This document shows, piece after piece, positions 10,401 to 17,945 of a stretch of 35,375 nucleotides of DNA (the stretch's first letter is position 1; each line of letters opens with the position of its first letter). The position numbers were made by a program, and so were the translations under genes. This DNA is from Candidatus Hydrogenedentota bacterium. GTDB taxonomy: Bacteria > Hydrogenedentota > Hydrogenedentia > Hydrogenedentales > CAITNO01. The notes beneath the pieces are model-generated. The model was not told the DNA's origin. It did not search any database and saw only the letters and a list, made by a program, of their open reading frames with translations. The stretch covers positions 1 through 35,375 of the forward strand of contig CAIJOU010000393.1 in assembly GCA_903822375.1 (NCBI GenBank). The letters are read 5' to 3'.

Positions 10401-12295
10401 CCCCCTCGTCGGTTCCCCAGTATCTCAGGGGCGACCCGCTGCGGCTGTCGCAGATACTCATCAATCTGCTCGGCAACGCGATCAAGTTCACCGAAAGCGG
10501 GGAGATCCGGCTCAAGATCGAACTGCTTGAGCAGACCGGTGACCGCCTCGAACTGGAGTTCACCGTTCAGGATACGGGCATCGGCATGACGCCCGAGCAG
10601 GCCGCGAAACTCTTCCAGCCCTTCACCCAGGCCGACATGTCCACCACGCGCAAACACGGCGGCACCGGCCTGGGCCTGACCATTTCACGCCGGCTCGTGG
10701 AGTTGATGGGGGGCCGGATCTGGTTCCAAAGCGAGCCCGGATCCGGCAGTTCATTCCACTTCACCGTGAGGGTGGGCCTCGGCGCGGAAAAGGTGGCCAA
10801 ACGGATTATCCCCGGCGTGTTCGACCGCCTCAAAGCGCTCGTGGTGGACGACAATTCGGCCGCACGCGAGATCATGGTGGATTCGCTGGCCCCCGTCGTC
10901 CATCACGTCGATGCGGTCAGTTCCGGCCCCGAAGCCCTCGCCGCCGTCACCGAGCAGGATGCGGGCGAACCCTATGACGTCATCTTCATGGACTGGCGCA
11001 TGCCCGGCATGGACGGGATAAAGACCGCCCGGCTAATCAGGCAAAACACGTCGCTGCGCAAGCGACCCTCCATTATCATGGTCACGGCCTTCGAAAACGA
11101 GGAGATCCGCGAAGAGGCGGAGTCGATTCCGGTGGATGACTTTCTCATCAAACCGGTAACGAAATCCATGCTCGTGGACAGCCTTGTGAACGTTTTCGCG
11201 CCGAACCGTGAGGCGTCGGGCGAGGTCCAGACCGCCGCCCGGGAGCAGGGACTCAGCCTGGGCGGCGCGCGGATCCTCCTTGCGGAAGACAACGACATCA
11301 ACCAGCAAATCGCCATGGAACTGCTGGCGGGCGTGGGGGCCGCCATAGATGTGGCCAACAACGGGCAGGAGGCCGTTGAAAAGCTGTTTGGCGCCGCACA
11401 GCCTTACGACCTCCTCCTCATGGACCTGCAGATGCCCGAAATGGACGGATACCAGGCCACGGCAAAAATCCGTTCCGACAACCGCTTTGCCAAGCTGCCC
11501 ATCATTGCAATGACCGCGCATGCCACGGTCGAAGAACGCCAGCGCTGCCTTGATTCCGGAATGAATGACCACATCTCCAAACCCATCGACCCGGTCGCAA
11601 TGTATGCCACGCTTGAGCGTTACTATCGCGTTGCCGCCCCGCCCGAGAAGTCCCGGCCGGCGGCGCCCGCAGCCTCTCCGGCGTCCCCGCCCGAAGTGCC
11701 CGAGATAGCGGGCCTGGACACCACGGACGGGGTCAGGCGCGTTGCCGGAAACACAAGGCTCTATCTCAGTCTGCTTCGTCGTTTTGCGGCACAGCAGGCT
11801 GACACAACGGTCCGTATTGCCGAACACCTGACACAGGGCGACAGGGCCACCGCCGAGCGCCTCGCCCACACGCTCAAGGGAGTCGCGGGCAACATCGGCG
11901 CGGGCGTGGTGCAATCCCGTGCCTCCGACCTGGAGGCCGCCATACGGGAAGGGCGTCCGGCCGAAACCACCACCCGCTGCCTGGAGGAAGTGCAGCAGGC
12001 GCTGGGCCCGCTCGTCCTGGCCATCAAGAATGCGCTGCCGCCGGAAACAGTCACCCCCGGCCCGGCCGTTGAGATCGACTGGACCGAGGCAAAGCCCCTT
12101 GTTGCACGGCTGGACACGCTGCTCGCGGAATACGATGCCGAGGCTTTGGACATGTTCTCCGCATCCGCAGAGTTGCTCCGCGCCGTTCTGGGCGCGTCGG
12201 CCGCCCCGGTCGAGCATTCGCTGCGCGACTATGACTTCGAAACGGCACTGTCGCTGTTGCGCGAGGCAAGAACCCGCATTCCCGAACTGGGTTAG
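7487..12295 (+). CDS. Hybrid sensor histidine kinase with GAF, three PAS, two receivers and HPt
   Basis: A 1602-residue membrane kinase carrying a whole phosphorelay. In order: membrane segment (about 7-25), a periplasmic helical bundle sensor (about 26-180), second membrane segment (about 183-206), HAMP (208-257), GAF (about 272-415), a coiled coil (about 418-465), three PAS domains (about 464-594, 595-723 and 725-857), and HisKA with phosphorylated H880 (MSHEIRTPMNA). The HATPase follows with N box (NLLGNAIKFTE), G1 (DTGIGM) and G2 (GGTGLGLTIS), then two receivers (D1169 and D1313) and a C-terminal HPt domain with H1461 (AHTLKG). The ATG at 7487 follows GAAAGGAAG. The 206-bp gap before it starts with a perfect 12-bp palindrome at 7281-7292, directly after the cyclase stop; otherwise I see nothing there. 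The kinase is flanked by two output regulators with similar receivers, its likely phosphorelay targets. The signal is unknown. Confidence 0.92.
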   Translation: MTIARRLIVLVAVPLLALVGLGVFTRTELEGIGTRSQFMAGTQIDSLATLGNLSRTFAELRVDVGSYLLNRDESERDRIRAAFAADKAAFSQLLREYENSQTSDAEDRRLLHEYQKSSAQWVADAERIMSAVNGEDKDEAAAATFRLRTELGSRLNAISGEWIQHNEQLAKNVGGLVLASIEVSLRRILVAVGGTLVLAALLGWLTFRKIVHPIRALESSVKSIACGEYAKEVPFAKGADEIGDLARSVEVLKQGAAAMEEQRWVKSNAARLSGSLQGAASLDEFGRQLISGLVPVLGGGVAGFYAVENDSDRLRRVAGYGLAEDAQTADSFLPGEGLVGQCAVERKPVTLANLPPAHCRIDSGLGQSAPTQAVACPLLSRDTLLGVVEFASFRALTAKEQALLDELLPVAAMGLEILQRNLRTQELLLQTQEQARQLEEQTETLTQSQGELLARQHELTAQRAYLRTSEERTRQILDSASEGIFGMDTEGCVTFVNPAACRMLGFSAEELVFQSAHTLIHHHRPDGSEYPREECPMFAAYTRGEASRIDDEFLWRKDGTGFSAEYGAMPILKDGEIVGAVISFSDITDRKRQELALAASERKIRNILATSNQGFWLIDNDSGTLDVNDTMCRILGRSREEILGRTPLDFADEENQQIFKENLAARAKGESGSYEVSLSRPDGTQVPCLLSATPLFDDNGQKIGAFAQCADITDMKRMEKEVRHQNFLADQALDLAKAGYWHVPLDGSGWYNSSERVVCINGDIPSPDNRYHLDEWAAHVAEGDEAAAKATLDNFNAAVAGTIPIYDTIYAYKRPVDGRVVWIHALGHVVRDANGRPTDMFGVNQDITDLKQQEEELLQAKSEAEEATLMKSMFLANMSHEIRTPMNAVIGMAHLALKTNLTPKQRDYVSKVHSAGISLLGIINDILDFSKIEAGKLGIETTDFRLDEMLTSVVNLTGQKAHEKGLEFLIDAPSSVPQYLRGDPLRLSQILINLLGNAIKFTESGEIRLKIELLEQTGDRLELEFTVQDTGIGMTPEQAAKLFQPFTQADMSTTRKHGGTGLGLTISRRLVELMGGRIWFQSEPGSGSSFHFTVRVGLGAEKVAKRIIPGVFDRLKALVVDDNSAAREIMVDSLAPVVHHVDAVSSGPEALAAVTEQDAGEPYDVIFMDWRMPGMDGIKTARLIRQNTSLRKRPSIIMVTAFENEEIREEAESIPVDDFLIKPVTKSMLVDSLVNVFAPNREASGEVQTAAREQGLSLGGARILLAEDNDINQQIAMELLAGVGAAIDVANNGQEAVEKLFGAAQPYDLLLMDLQMPEMDGYQATAKIRSDNRFAKLPIIAMTAHATVEERQRCLDSGMNDHISKPIDPVAMYATLERYYRVAAPPEKSRPAAPAASPASPPEVPEIAGLDTTDGVRRVAGNTRLYLSLLRRFAAQQADTTVRIAEHLTQGDRATAERLAHTLKGVAGNIGAGVVQSRASDLEAAIREGRPAETTTRCLEEVQQALGPLVLAIKNALPPETVTPGPAVEIDWTEAKPLVARLDTLLAEYDAEALDMFSASAELLRAVLGASAAPVEHSLRDYDFETALSLLREARTRIPELG

Positions 12296-12304
12296 GGGGG
12301 CGCC

Positions 12305-13462
12305 ATGCTTGAAACCGGCAACGTACTGGAAGCTCCGACCATCCTCGTTGTGGACGACACCCCGGACAATCTCACGGTGATGAGCGGCCTGCTCAAAGAC
12401 CTCTACAGGGTGAAACTCGCCAGTTCGGGGGAACGCGCCCTCAAGATCGCCGTATCCCCCACTCCGCCGGACCTGATACTGCTCGATATCATGATGCCCG
12501 GCATGGACGGCAGCGACGTGTTGCGGCAACTCCGCACAGACACGCGGACTCGAGACATTCCCGTGATCTTTCTTACCGCCAAGTGCGAGGCGGAGGATGA
12601 GCGTTCCGGGCTTGAGTTGGGCGCAGTGGACTACATCACGAAACCCGTCAGTCCGCCCATCGTGCTGGCACGGGTCAAAAACCATCTCGACCTCAAGCGC
12701 ATGCGCGACTTTCTCCGGTCACAGAATGCGTTTCTGGAAAAGGAGGTGGCCAGCCGCACGCAGGAGATCAAGGCCATTCAGGACGTCACCATAGTCGCCC
12801 TGGCATCCCTTGCGGAGACCCGGGACAATGAGACGGGCGGCCACATCCGCCGAACCCAGTTGTATGTGCGCACCCTGGCCTGCAGGCTCCAGAGCCATCC
12901 GCGCTTCGCATGGTTTCTGACAGACGCCACCGTGGACCTCCTTTACAAATCGGCCCCGCTCCACGACATCGGCAAGGTGGGCGTGCCGGACAGCGTGCTG
13001 CTCAAGCCGGGGCGGCTGACCGCTGAAGAGCGGGAGGTCATGAACACGCACACAACGCTCGGCCGCAACAGCATCGAACAGGCCGAAGCGCAGCTCGGCA
13101 TCAGGGTGGGATTCTTGACGATGGCCAAGGAGATTGCACTGTCACATCAGGAGAAGTGGGACGGCAGCGGATACCCGCAGGGTTTGTCCGGTCACCAAAT
13201 CCCCATTTCCGCCCGGCTCATGGCGCTGGCCGATGTTTATGACGCCCTCATATCAAAGCGCCTGTACAAGCCGGCCTTCCCCCATGACAGAGCCCGTGAA
13301 ATCATTGTTGACGGCCGGGGGACCCATTTCGACCCCGATGTTGTCGACGCGTTCCTCGGGGCGGAGAACGAGTTTCGAAGCATCGCCGGCGAGCATGCCG
13401 ACCACGGGCAGGCCTTCGACCCCGCAGAAGGGCCGGATTCAGACCGTGCACTGAACAAATAG
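12305..13462 (+). CDS. Receiver-HD-GYP cyclic-di-GMP phosphodiesterase
   Basis: A 385-residue response regulator of the RpfG type, predicted to hydrolyse cyclic di-GMP. Receiver domain at about 10-130 with D17/D18 and phosphoacceptor D61; a coiled-coil linker (about 135-165); then an HD-GYP domain (about 165-370). The HD pair is H220-D221 (LHDIGK) and the GYP motif is intact at 287-291 (GSGYP), preceded by HQEKWD. The gene starts nine bases after the hybrid kinase stop, with a G-rich GGGGGG ribosome binding site, so translation is probably coupled. Hand alignment of its receiver with that of the cyclase gives about 75 identical positions in 113. The two are probably duplicates kept to read the same kinase. 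Confidence 0.92.
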   Translation: MLETGNVLEAPTILVVDDTPDNLTVMSGLLKDLYRVKLASSGERALKIAVSPTPPDLILLDIMMPGMDGSDVLRQLRTDTRTRDIPVIFLTAKCEAEDERSGLELGAVDYITKPVSPPIVLARVKNHLDLKRMRDFLRSQNAFLEKEVASRTQEIKAIQDVTIVALASLAETRDNETGGHIRRTQLYVRTLACRLQSHPRFAWFLTDATVDLLYKSAPLHDIGKVGVPDSVLLKPGRLTAEEREVMNTHTTLGRNSIEQAEAQLGIRVGFLTMAKEIALSHQEKWDGSGYPQGLSGHQIPISARLMALADVYDALISKRLYKPAFPHDRAREIIVDGRGTHFDPDVVDAFLGAENEFRSIAGEHADHGQAFDPAEGPDSDRALNK

Positions 13463-13464
13463 AA

Positions 13465-13497
13465 CCGCCGGGATGGGGAGTCAATCCATCCCGGCGG
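13465..13497. terminator. Bidirectional stem-loop terminator between convergent genes
   Basis: A perfect 12-bp stem, CCGCCGGGATGG at 13465-13476 paired with 13486-13497, with a nine-base loop. It begins two bases after the HD-GYP stop codon and lies 38 bases beyond the stop of the convergent pseudopilin gene. Read on the minus strand it is followed by a T-rich stretch (TTCTATTTGTT), so it suits termination of the pilin transcript best. On the plus strand only CTGTTCT follows. Confidence 0.8.
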
Positions 13498-13534
13498 CTG
13501 TTCTACGATGCAGCTTCCCTGTCTGGAAAAAGCA

Positions 13535-14509
<975 letters not shown>

Positions 14510-14553
14510 GATAACTCCTTTTCAGATGTTGGTTAACGACTGAATTCGACGCA

Positions 14554-14567
14554 TTGCGAATAAGCAA
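14554..14567. promoter_or_regulatory. Palindrome overlapping the -12 element
   Basis: TTGCG-AATA-AGCAA, with the same 14-bp layout as the two upstream sites but weaker symmetry. Its right half is the -12 element itself, so a protein bound here would compete with sigma-54 polymerase. This could be chance. Confidence 0.3.
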
Positions 14568-14578
14568 GAGTTGTGCCA
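14563..14578 (-). promoter_or_regulatory. Sigma-54 (-24/-12) promoter of the pseudopilin gene
   Basis: On the minus strand the sequence is TGGCAC-AACTC-TTGCT, matching the sigma-54 consensus TGGCAC-N5-TTGCW. The invariant GG and GC are ten bases apart. The predicted start of transcription is near 14553, giving a leader of about 43 bases before the pilin ATG at 14509. Confidence 0.75.
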
Positions 14579-14768
14579 TGACTTCGCGTGCCGGCACTCA
14601 GTGTGCCCTCAGGAATACAAAAGGGGGCTGGTGCGAGGGACAGTAAAAGAAGGGATGAAAACAGCCAAGATGACCACACTTTGGTCGAAGCACGCCGCAA
14701 GCCGGCCTTGAATGCTCATTCTTTGCGCGGCGGCGAAGACCCGGAGTTGGTGTGGGAATTCTGCTGTC

Positions 14769-14782
14769 TTGCAGAAATGCAA
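14769..14782. promoter_or_regulatory. Candidate upstream activator site 1
   Basis: TTGCA-GAAA-TGCAA is a perfect 5+4+5 palindrome. It lies about 200 bases upstream of the sigma-54 promoter, at the distance usual for enhancer sites of NtrC-type activators, and 34 bp centre to centre (about three helical turns) from site 2. Confidence 0.5.
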
Positions 14783-14802
14783 CCGTCCGGAGCACCCACC
14801 TC

Positions 14803-14816
14803 TTGCGTTTCTGCAA
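14803..14816. promoter_or_regulatory. Candidate upstream activator site 2
   Basis: TTGCG-TTTC-TGCAA repeats the layout of site 1. It is embedded in a 7-bp inverted repeat CTCTTGC/GCAAGAG (14800-14806 and 14813-14819), just beyond the activator's stop codon. As a hairpin it could also end the kinase-activator transcript, but no T-tract follows on the minus strand, so an operator is favoured. Confidence 0.5.
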
Positions 14817-14833
14817 GAGACGGGGAGATCGAC

Positions 14834-16213
14834 TCAGGAAGCGGAGCGTTCAGGATCACGCGCATTGACGCCCAAATCGGCGAGCTTCCGATAGAGCGTG
14901 GACGGGTTAATGTTCATGCGGCGGGCCGCCTCTTCCTTGTTGCCGCCGCACTCGGCAATCACGCGGGACAGAAAGTCGAGTTCAAAGAAACGGACCGCGC
15001 TCCGCAGGTCATCGGGCGCGGATGTGTGCACGGCGTCAAGACCGCCAGACATGTTTTCAGGCAGTTCGGCCGGCGTAATGTATCCGCCGCGGCTCAAAAT
15101 CATGGCGCGTTCGATGACGTTGCGCAGTTCGCGCACGTTGCCCGGCCACGCGTAGGCCAGCAGGCAACGCATGGCGTCCTGGGTGAGGCCAAGACATTGC
15201 CGCTTCAACTCACCGTTCAGTTTCTGCACCAGATGCTCCACCAGCGCGGGGATGTCCGAGCGACGCTCGCGCAGGGGCGGTATCGGGATCTCAAACACGG
15301 CGATTCGGAAATACAGGTCCGTGCGAAAGTGACCGGTTTCAGCAAGTTTGCGCAGGTCTTTGTTTGTGGCGGCAATGATGCGGGCACCGAGTGATTTCAG
15401 CTTGGAACCGCCGACCGGCATGAACTCTTTCTGTTCGAGCACGCGCAGCAGTTTGGCCTGAAGCATAAGGGGCATTTCACCGATCTCGTCGAGAAGGATT
15501 GTGCCGTCACCGGCGAGTTCAAAGAAGCCGGAACGGTCTCCCACGGCGCCTGTGAACGCGCCGCGCACGTGGCCGAACAGTTCACTTTCCAGAAGCGCTT
15601 CCGGAATGCCGGCGCAGTTTATGGCAACGAAGGGTTTGTCTTTCGTGCCGCCCAGGCCATGAACGGCGCGCGCCGCAAGTTCTTTACCCGTGCCTGATTC
15701 ACCCGTAATCAGCACCGTGCTGCGGGTGGCGGCCACCTCGCCGATGTGGCGCATGGTGGCCTTCATGGACTCGCTCTGGCCCACTATGGGCAGCGATTCC
15801 GTGCTGCGCGACACCTGCCGGCGGAGCACCTGCACCTCGCGGGTCAGTTCCTTGAGTTCGGCGAGACGCCGGACTTTGCCGATGACATCCTCAAAGACGA
15901 TGGGCTTCATGACATAGTCGCACGCGCCTTTTCTGAATGCGGTAATCGCCGTGTCCAGGTCGGCATGGGCGGTCAGCATGATCACGCGCAATTCGGGCCT
16001 CAACCGCATCATGCTGTCAAGCGCGTCTATGCCGCTCATGCCGGGCATCATGATGTCACAAAGGACAATGTCGGGGTCCCACTCTTCCAGGATGGCCAAC
16101 CCCAGTTCTCCCGAAGGGGCGGTGCGGCACTCCATGCCCCGCAGGCGCAACAGTCCGGCCAGATCCTCCCGGAACAACTCTTCGTCGTCTATGAGCAAGA
16201 CCTTTGTTGTCAC
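14834..16213 (-). CDS. NtrC-family sigma-54-dependent response regulator (PilR-like)
   Basis: A 459-residue enhancer-binding protein. Receiver domain at 1-120 with D9/D10 and phosphoacceptor D53; AAA+ domain (about 142-375) with Walker A from G171 (GESGTGKE), the sigma-54 contact loop GAFTGA intact at 218-223, Walker B (ILLDEI) and the arginine-containing RTDLYFRI segment; then a C-terminal Fis-type helix-turn-helix (about 425-448, NKEEAARRMNINPSTLYRKL). It should activate a sigma-54 promoter once phosphorylated. It begins with GTG, whose first four bases overlap the stop of the kinase gene (GTGA), so the pair is translationally coupled and is almost certainly a cognate pair. The nearest target is the pseudopilin gene immediately downstream, which has a -24/-12 promoter. 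Confidence 0.93.
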   Translation of the reverse strand: MTTKVLLIDDEELFREDLAGLLRLRGMECRTAPSGELGLAILEEWDPDIVLCDIMMPGMSGIDALDSMMRLRPELRVIMLTAHADLDTAITAFRKGACDYVMKPIVFEDVIGKVRRLAELKELTREVQVLRRQVSRSTESLPIVGQSESMKATMRHIGEVAATRSTVLITGESGTGKELAARAVHGLGGTKDKPFVAINCAGIPEALLESELFGHVRGAFTGAVGDRSGFFELAGDGTILLDEIGEMPLMLQAKLLRVLEQKEFMPVGGSKLKSLGARIIAATNKDLRKLAETGHFRTDLYFRIAVFEIPIPPLRERRSDIPALVEHLVQKLNGELKRQCLGLTQDAMRCLLAYAWPGNVRELRNVIERAMILSRGGYITPAELPENMSGGLDAVHTSAPDDLRSAVRFFELDFLSRVIAECGGNKEEAARRMNINPSTLYRKLADLGVNARDPERSAS

Positions 16214-17868
16214 GCAACGTCTCCGTTTGGGGCAGATGGCGAAAGCGACGATGGCTCGGTCACGGGGAGCAGAACGCGAAAGCAGGCGCCGCCTTCGGGA
16301 CCGTTTTCAAAAACGATCCCGCCTCTGTGGCTCGTTATGATCGATTTGGCGATGTTGAGGCCCAGCCCCATCCCATCGGACTTGGACGTGTAAAAGGCGT
16401 CAAACATCTTACTTTTCGCCTCTTCCGTTATGCCTGTTCCCGTGTCGCGAAACGCCACTTCGGCCATCTGTCCGGCAACGCGGGTGCTCACCGTCAGCGT
16501 CCCGCCATCCGGCATGGCCTCAAGCGCGTTCAGCCCGAGATTCAGGAAGACCTGAATCAACTGATCGGACGTCGCTGTCACTGTGGGTGAAACAGTCGCA
16601 AGTTCCATGCCAATGTGGCAGCGCTTGGCGCGTTCGTGAAAGCGAACCACATCCAATGCATCCGACACCAGAGCGTTGACGCTGCACACCGTCGGCTCCA
16701 GGCGCGGCGGATGCGAAAAGCGGGCCACCCCGTAGACAATGCGGGAGATCCGTGAAATCTGCTTCTGCAGAACGTCGAAGCTTTCAGTCCAAAGTGCCGG
16801 GTCGTCATTCTCCTGCATCAGACTGAGCCGGGTGGAAAGGGAGGCTAGCGGATTGCCGATTTCATGCGCCAAACCCGCCGCCACAACCCCCAGCGTCGCC
16901 AGTTTGCTGGAACGCAGCAGTTCGACTTCCTCGCGTTTGCGGTCTGTGATGTCGAGGCCGAAGGAAATCGTGCCCGTTACGCGGCCTCCTTCAATGACTT
17001 CGCTGTTGCTCCATGCAATTTGGCGGTCTTCGCCGGACTTTGTCAGTATTGGCCCTTCCAGATGTTTTGGTATTCCTTTTGTCAGGCTGACCAGAAGTTT
17101 TTCTTTCGCGCCCGGATAACGGTCCGGCGGCATCAGCGTGTCGAACCAGCCGCGCGCCTCAAGCTCTTCGTGGGTGTAGCCGGTGATGCGTTCAGCCGTC
17201 TCGTTGAAGACCCGGAGCTTTCGTGCGTTGTCCAGACCGATCACAATGACATTTGCCGTGTGAATCAGGTTTTCCGCGTAATCGCGCGCCGCCTGCGCGT
17301 TCTGTTCGGCGAGTTTGCGCTGCCGCATTTCCTCAAGCAGGCCCTCGTGCTTTACCTGAAGGCTTGCCCAAGAATCCACCAGGCCGCCCATCGCGTAGTA
17401 AAGCCCCGCGAACAGGAGAAATATGCCGCCGACCAGGGAGAACCATCTCAAGTTGCCGCGGATCAGGGAGTTGTTGCCCACGACCACCCAGTTGTCCAAT
17501 GCACGAACGTCTTTCGTCATGTCCAGTATAACCGTCATGACGAGGAAAATCCCGGCAAGAATAAGGACGTTGCGCACATAGGGTTTTTCCGGCACCGACC
17601 TAATCAACAGTATGGCCGGCATGTTCAAGATTACAACGGCGAACAGTGTCATTACATTCGAGACGAACGGCGGGTGCCAGAACTGGTCAATGAAATGGCC
17701 GGCCAACTCAATGGCAAGGGCGACAACGATGGCAACCGTGATACGCTGTGTCATCTTGGCGGGTGCAAACCATAAAAACGGGGTGCTCCGATGCGGTTCC
17801 GGTGCCTTCGGAGGGACCGGTTCGGGGGTTCGTCCAGTCGGAACAGGTGCTACGTGGTTCGATTGCAT
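16210..17868 (-). CDS. Membrane sensor histidine kinase with PAS domain (PilS-like)
   Basis: A 552-residue kinase. A Pro-rich cytoplasmic N-terminus (about 1-36) is followed by four predicted membrane helices (about 39-58, 68-90, 97-117 and 137-160) with little periplasmic sequence between them, so the signal is probably sensed in or near the membrane. A linker coiled coil leads to a PAS domain (about 195-310, ending in DITDRKREE), a HisKA domain with H335 (LAHEIGNPLASL), and a HATPase with N box (NLGLNALEAMPDGG), G1 (DTGTGI) and G2 (GMGLGLNIAKS). The HEIGNP form of the H box is typical of the NtrB/PilS group that partners sigma-54 activators. ATG 17868 has GAGGGTGAG upstream. The stop overlaps the start of the activator gene. 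Confidence 0.92.
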   Translation of the reverse strand: MQSNHVAPVPTGRTPEPVPPKAPEPHRSTPFLWFAPAKMTQRITVAIVVALAIELAGHFIDQFWHPPFVSNVMTLFAVVILNMPAILLIRSVPEKPYVRNVLILAGIFLVMTVILDMTKDVRALDNWVVVGNNSLIRGNLRWFSLVGGIFLLFAGLYYAMGGLVDSWASLQVKHEGLLEEMRQRKLAEQNAQAARDYAENLIHTANVIVIGLDNARKLRVFNETAERITGYTHEELEARGWFDTLMPPDRYPGAKEKLLVSLTKGIPKHLEGPILTKSGEDRQIAWSNSEVIEGGRVTGTISFGLDITDRKREEVELLRSSKLATLGVVAAGLAHEIGNPLASLSTRLSLMQENDDPALWTESFDVLQKQISRISRIVYGVARFSHPPRLEPTVCSVNALVSDALDVVRFHERAKRCHIGMELATVSPTVTATSDQLIQVFLNLGLNALEAMPDGGTLTVSTRVAGQMAEVAFRDTGTGITEEAKSKMFDAFYTSKSDGMGLGLNIAKSIITSHRGGIVFENGPEGGACFRVLLPVTEPSSLSPSAPNGDVA

Positions 17869-17945
17869 AAGCTCACCCTCGCAGTGCTAATCACCGCCAT
17901 TGGCTTCAGGCTCTCGCCGGCCCGTGAGGTTTTCTGGAGCCAAGC

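Larger units (their letters stand above)
14510..14833. other. Regulatory intergenic region of the pseudopilin gene
   Basis: These 324 bases between the pseudopilin start and the activator stop hold no gene I can support. They contain a sigma-54 promoter (14563-14578), three 14-bp TTGC...GCAA palindromes (14554-14567, 14769-14782, 14803-14816) and a GGCAC-N5-GTGCC palindrome at 14593-14607. The listing of sites is direct reading; the functional reading is inference. Confidence 0.55.

Noticed and set aside
8660..10657. Long open frame (665 codons) on the minus strand inside the hybrid kinase gene
   Set aside because: It is the antisense shadow of a gene whose plus-strand frame carries well-ordered PAS and kinase motifs; the antisense product shows no domain.
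14800..14819. Terminator of the activator gene
   Set aside because: It is a perfect 7-bp stem, but no T-run follows on the minus strand and it shares layout with a second palindrome 34 bp away, so an operator is the better reading.
17900..17943. Intrinsic terminator after the patatin gene
   Set aside because: The stem has one mismatch, a 24-base loop and no T-tract on the minus strand; read-through into the kinase gene is possible.
17869..17945. Sigma-54 promoter for the kinase-activator operon
   Set aside because: I looked for TGGCAC-N5-TTGCW on the minus strand and found none; autoregulation through sigma-54 is not supported.
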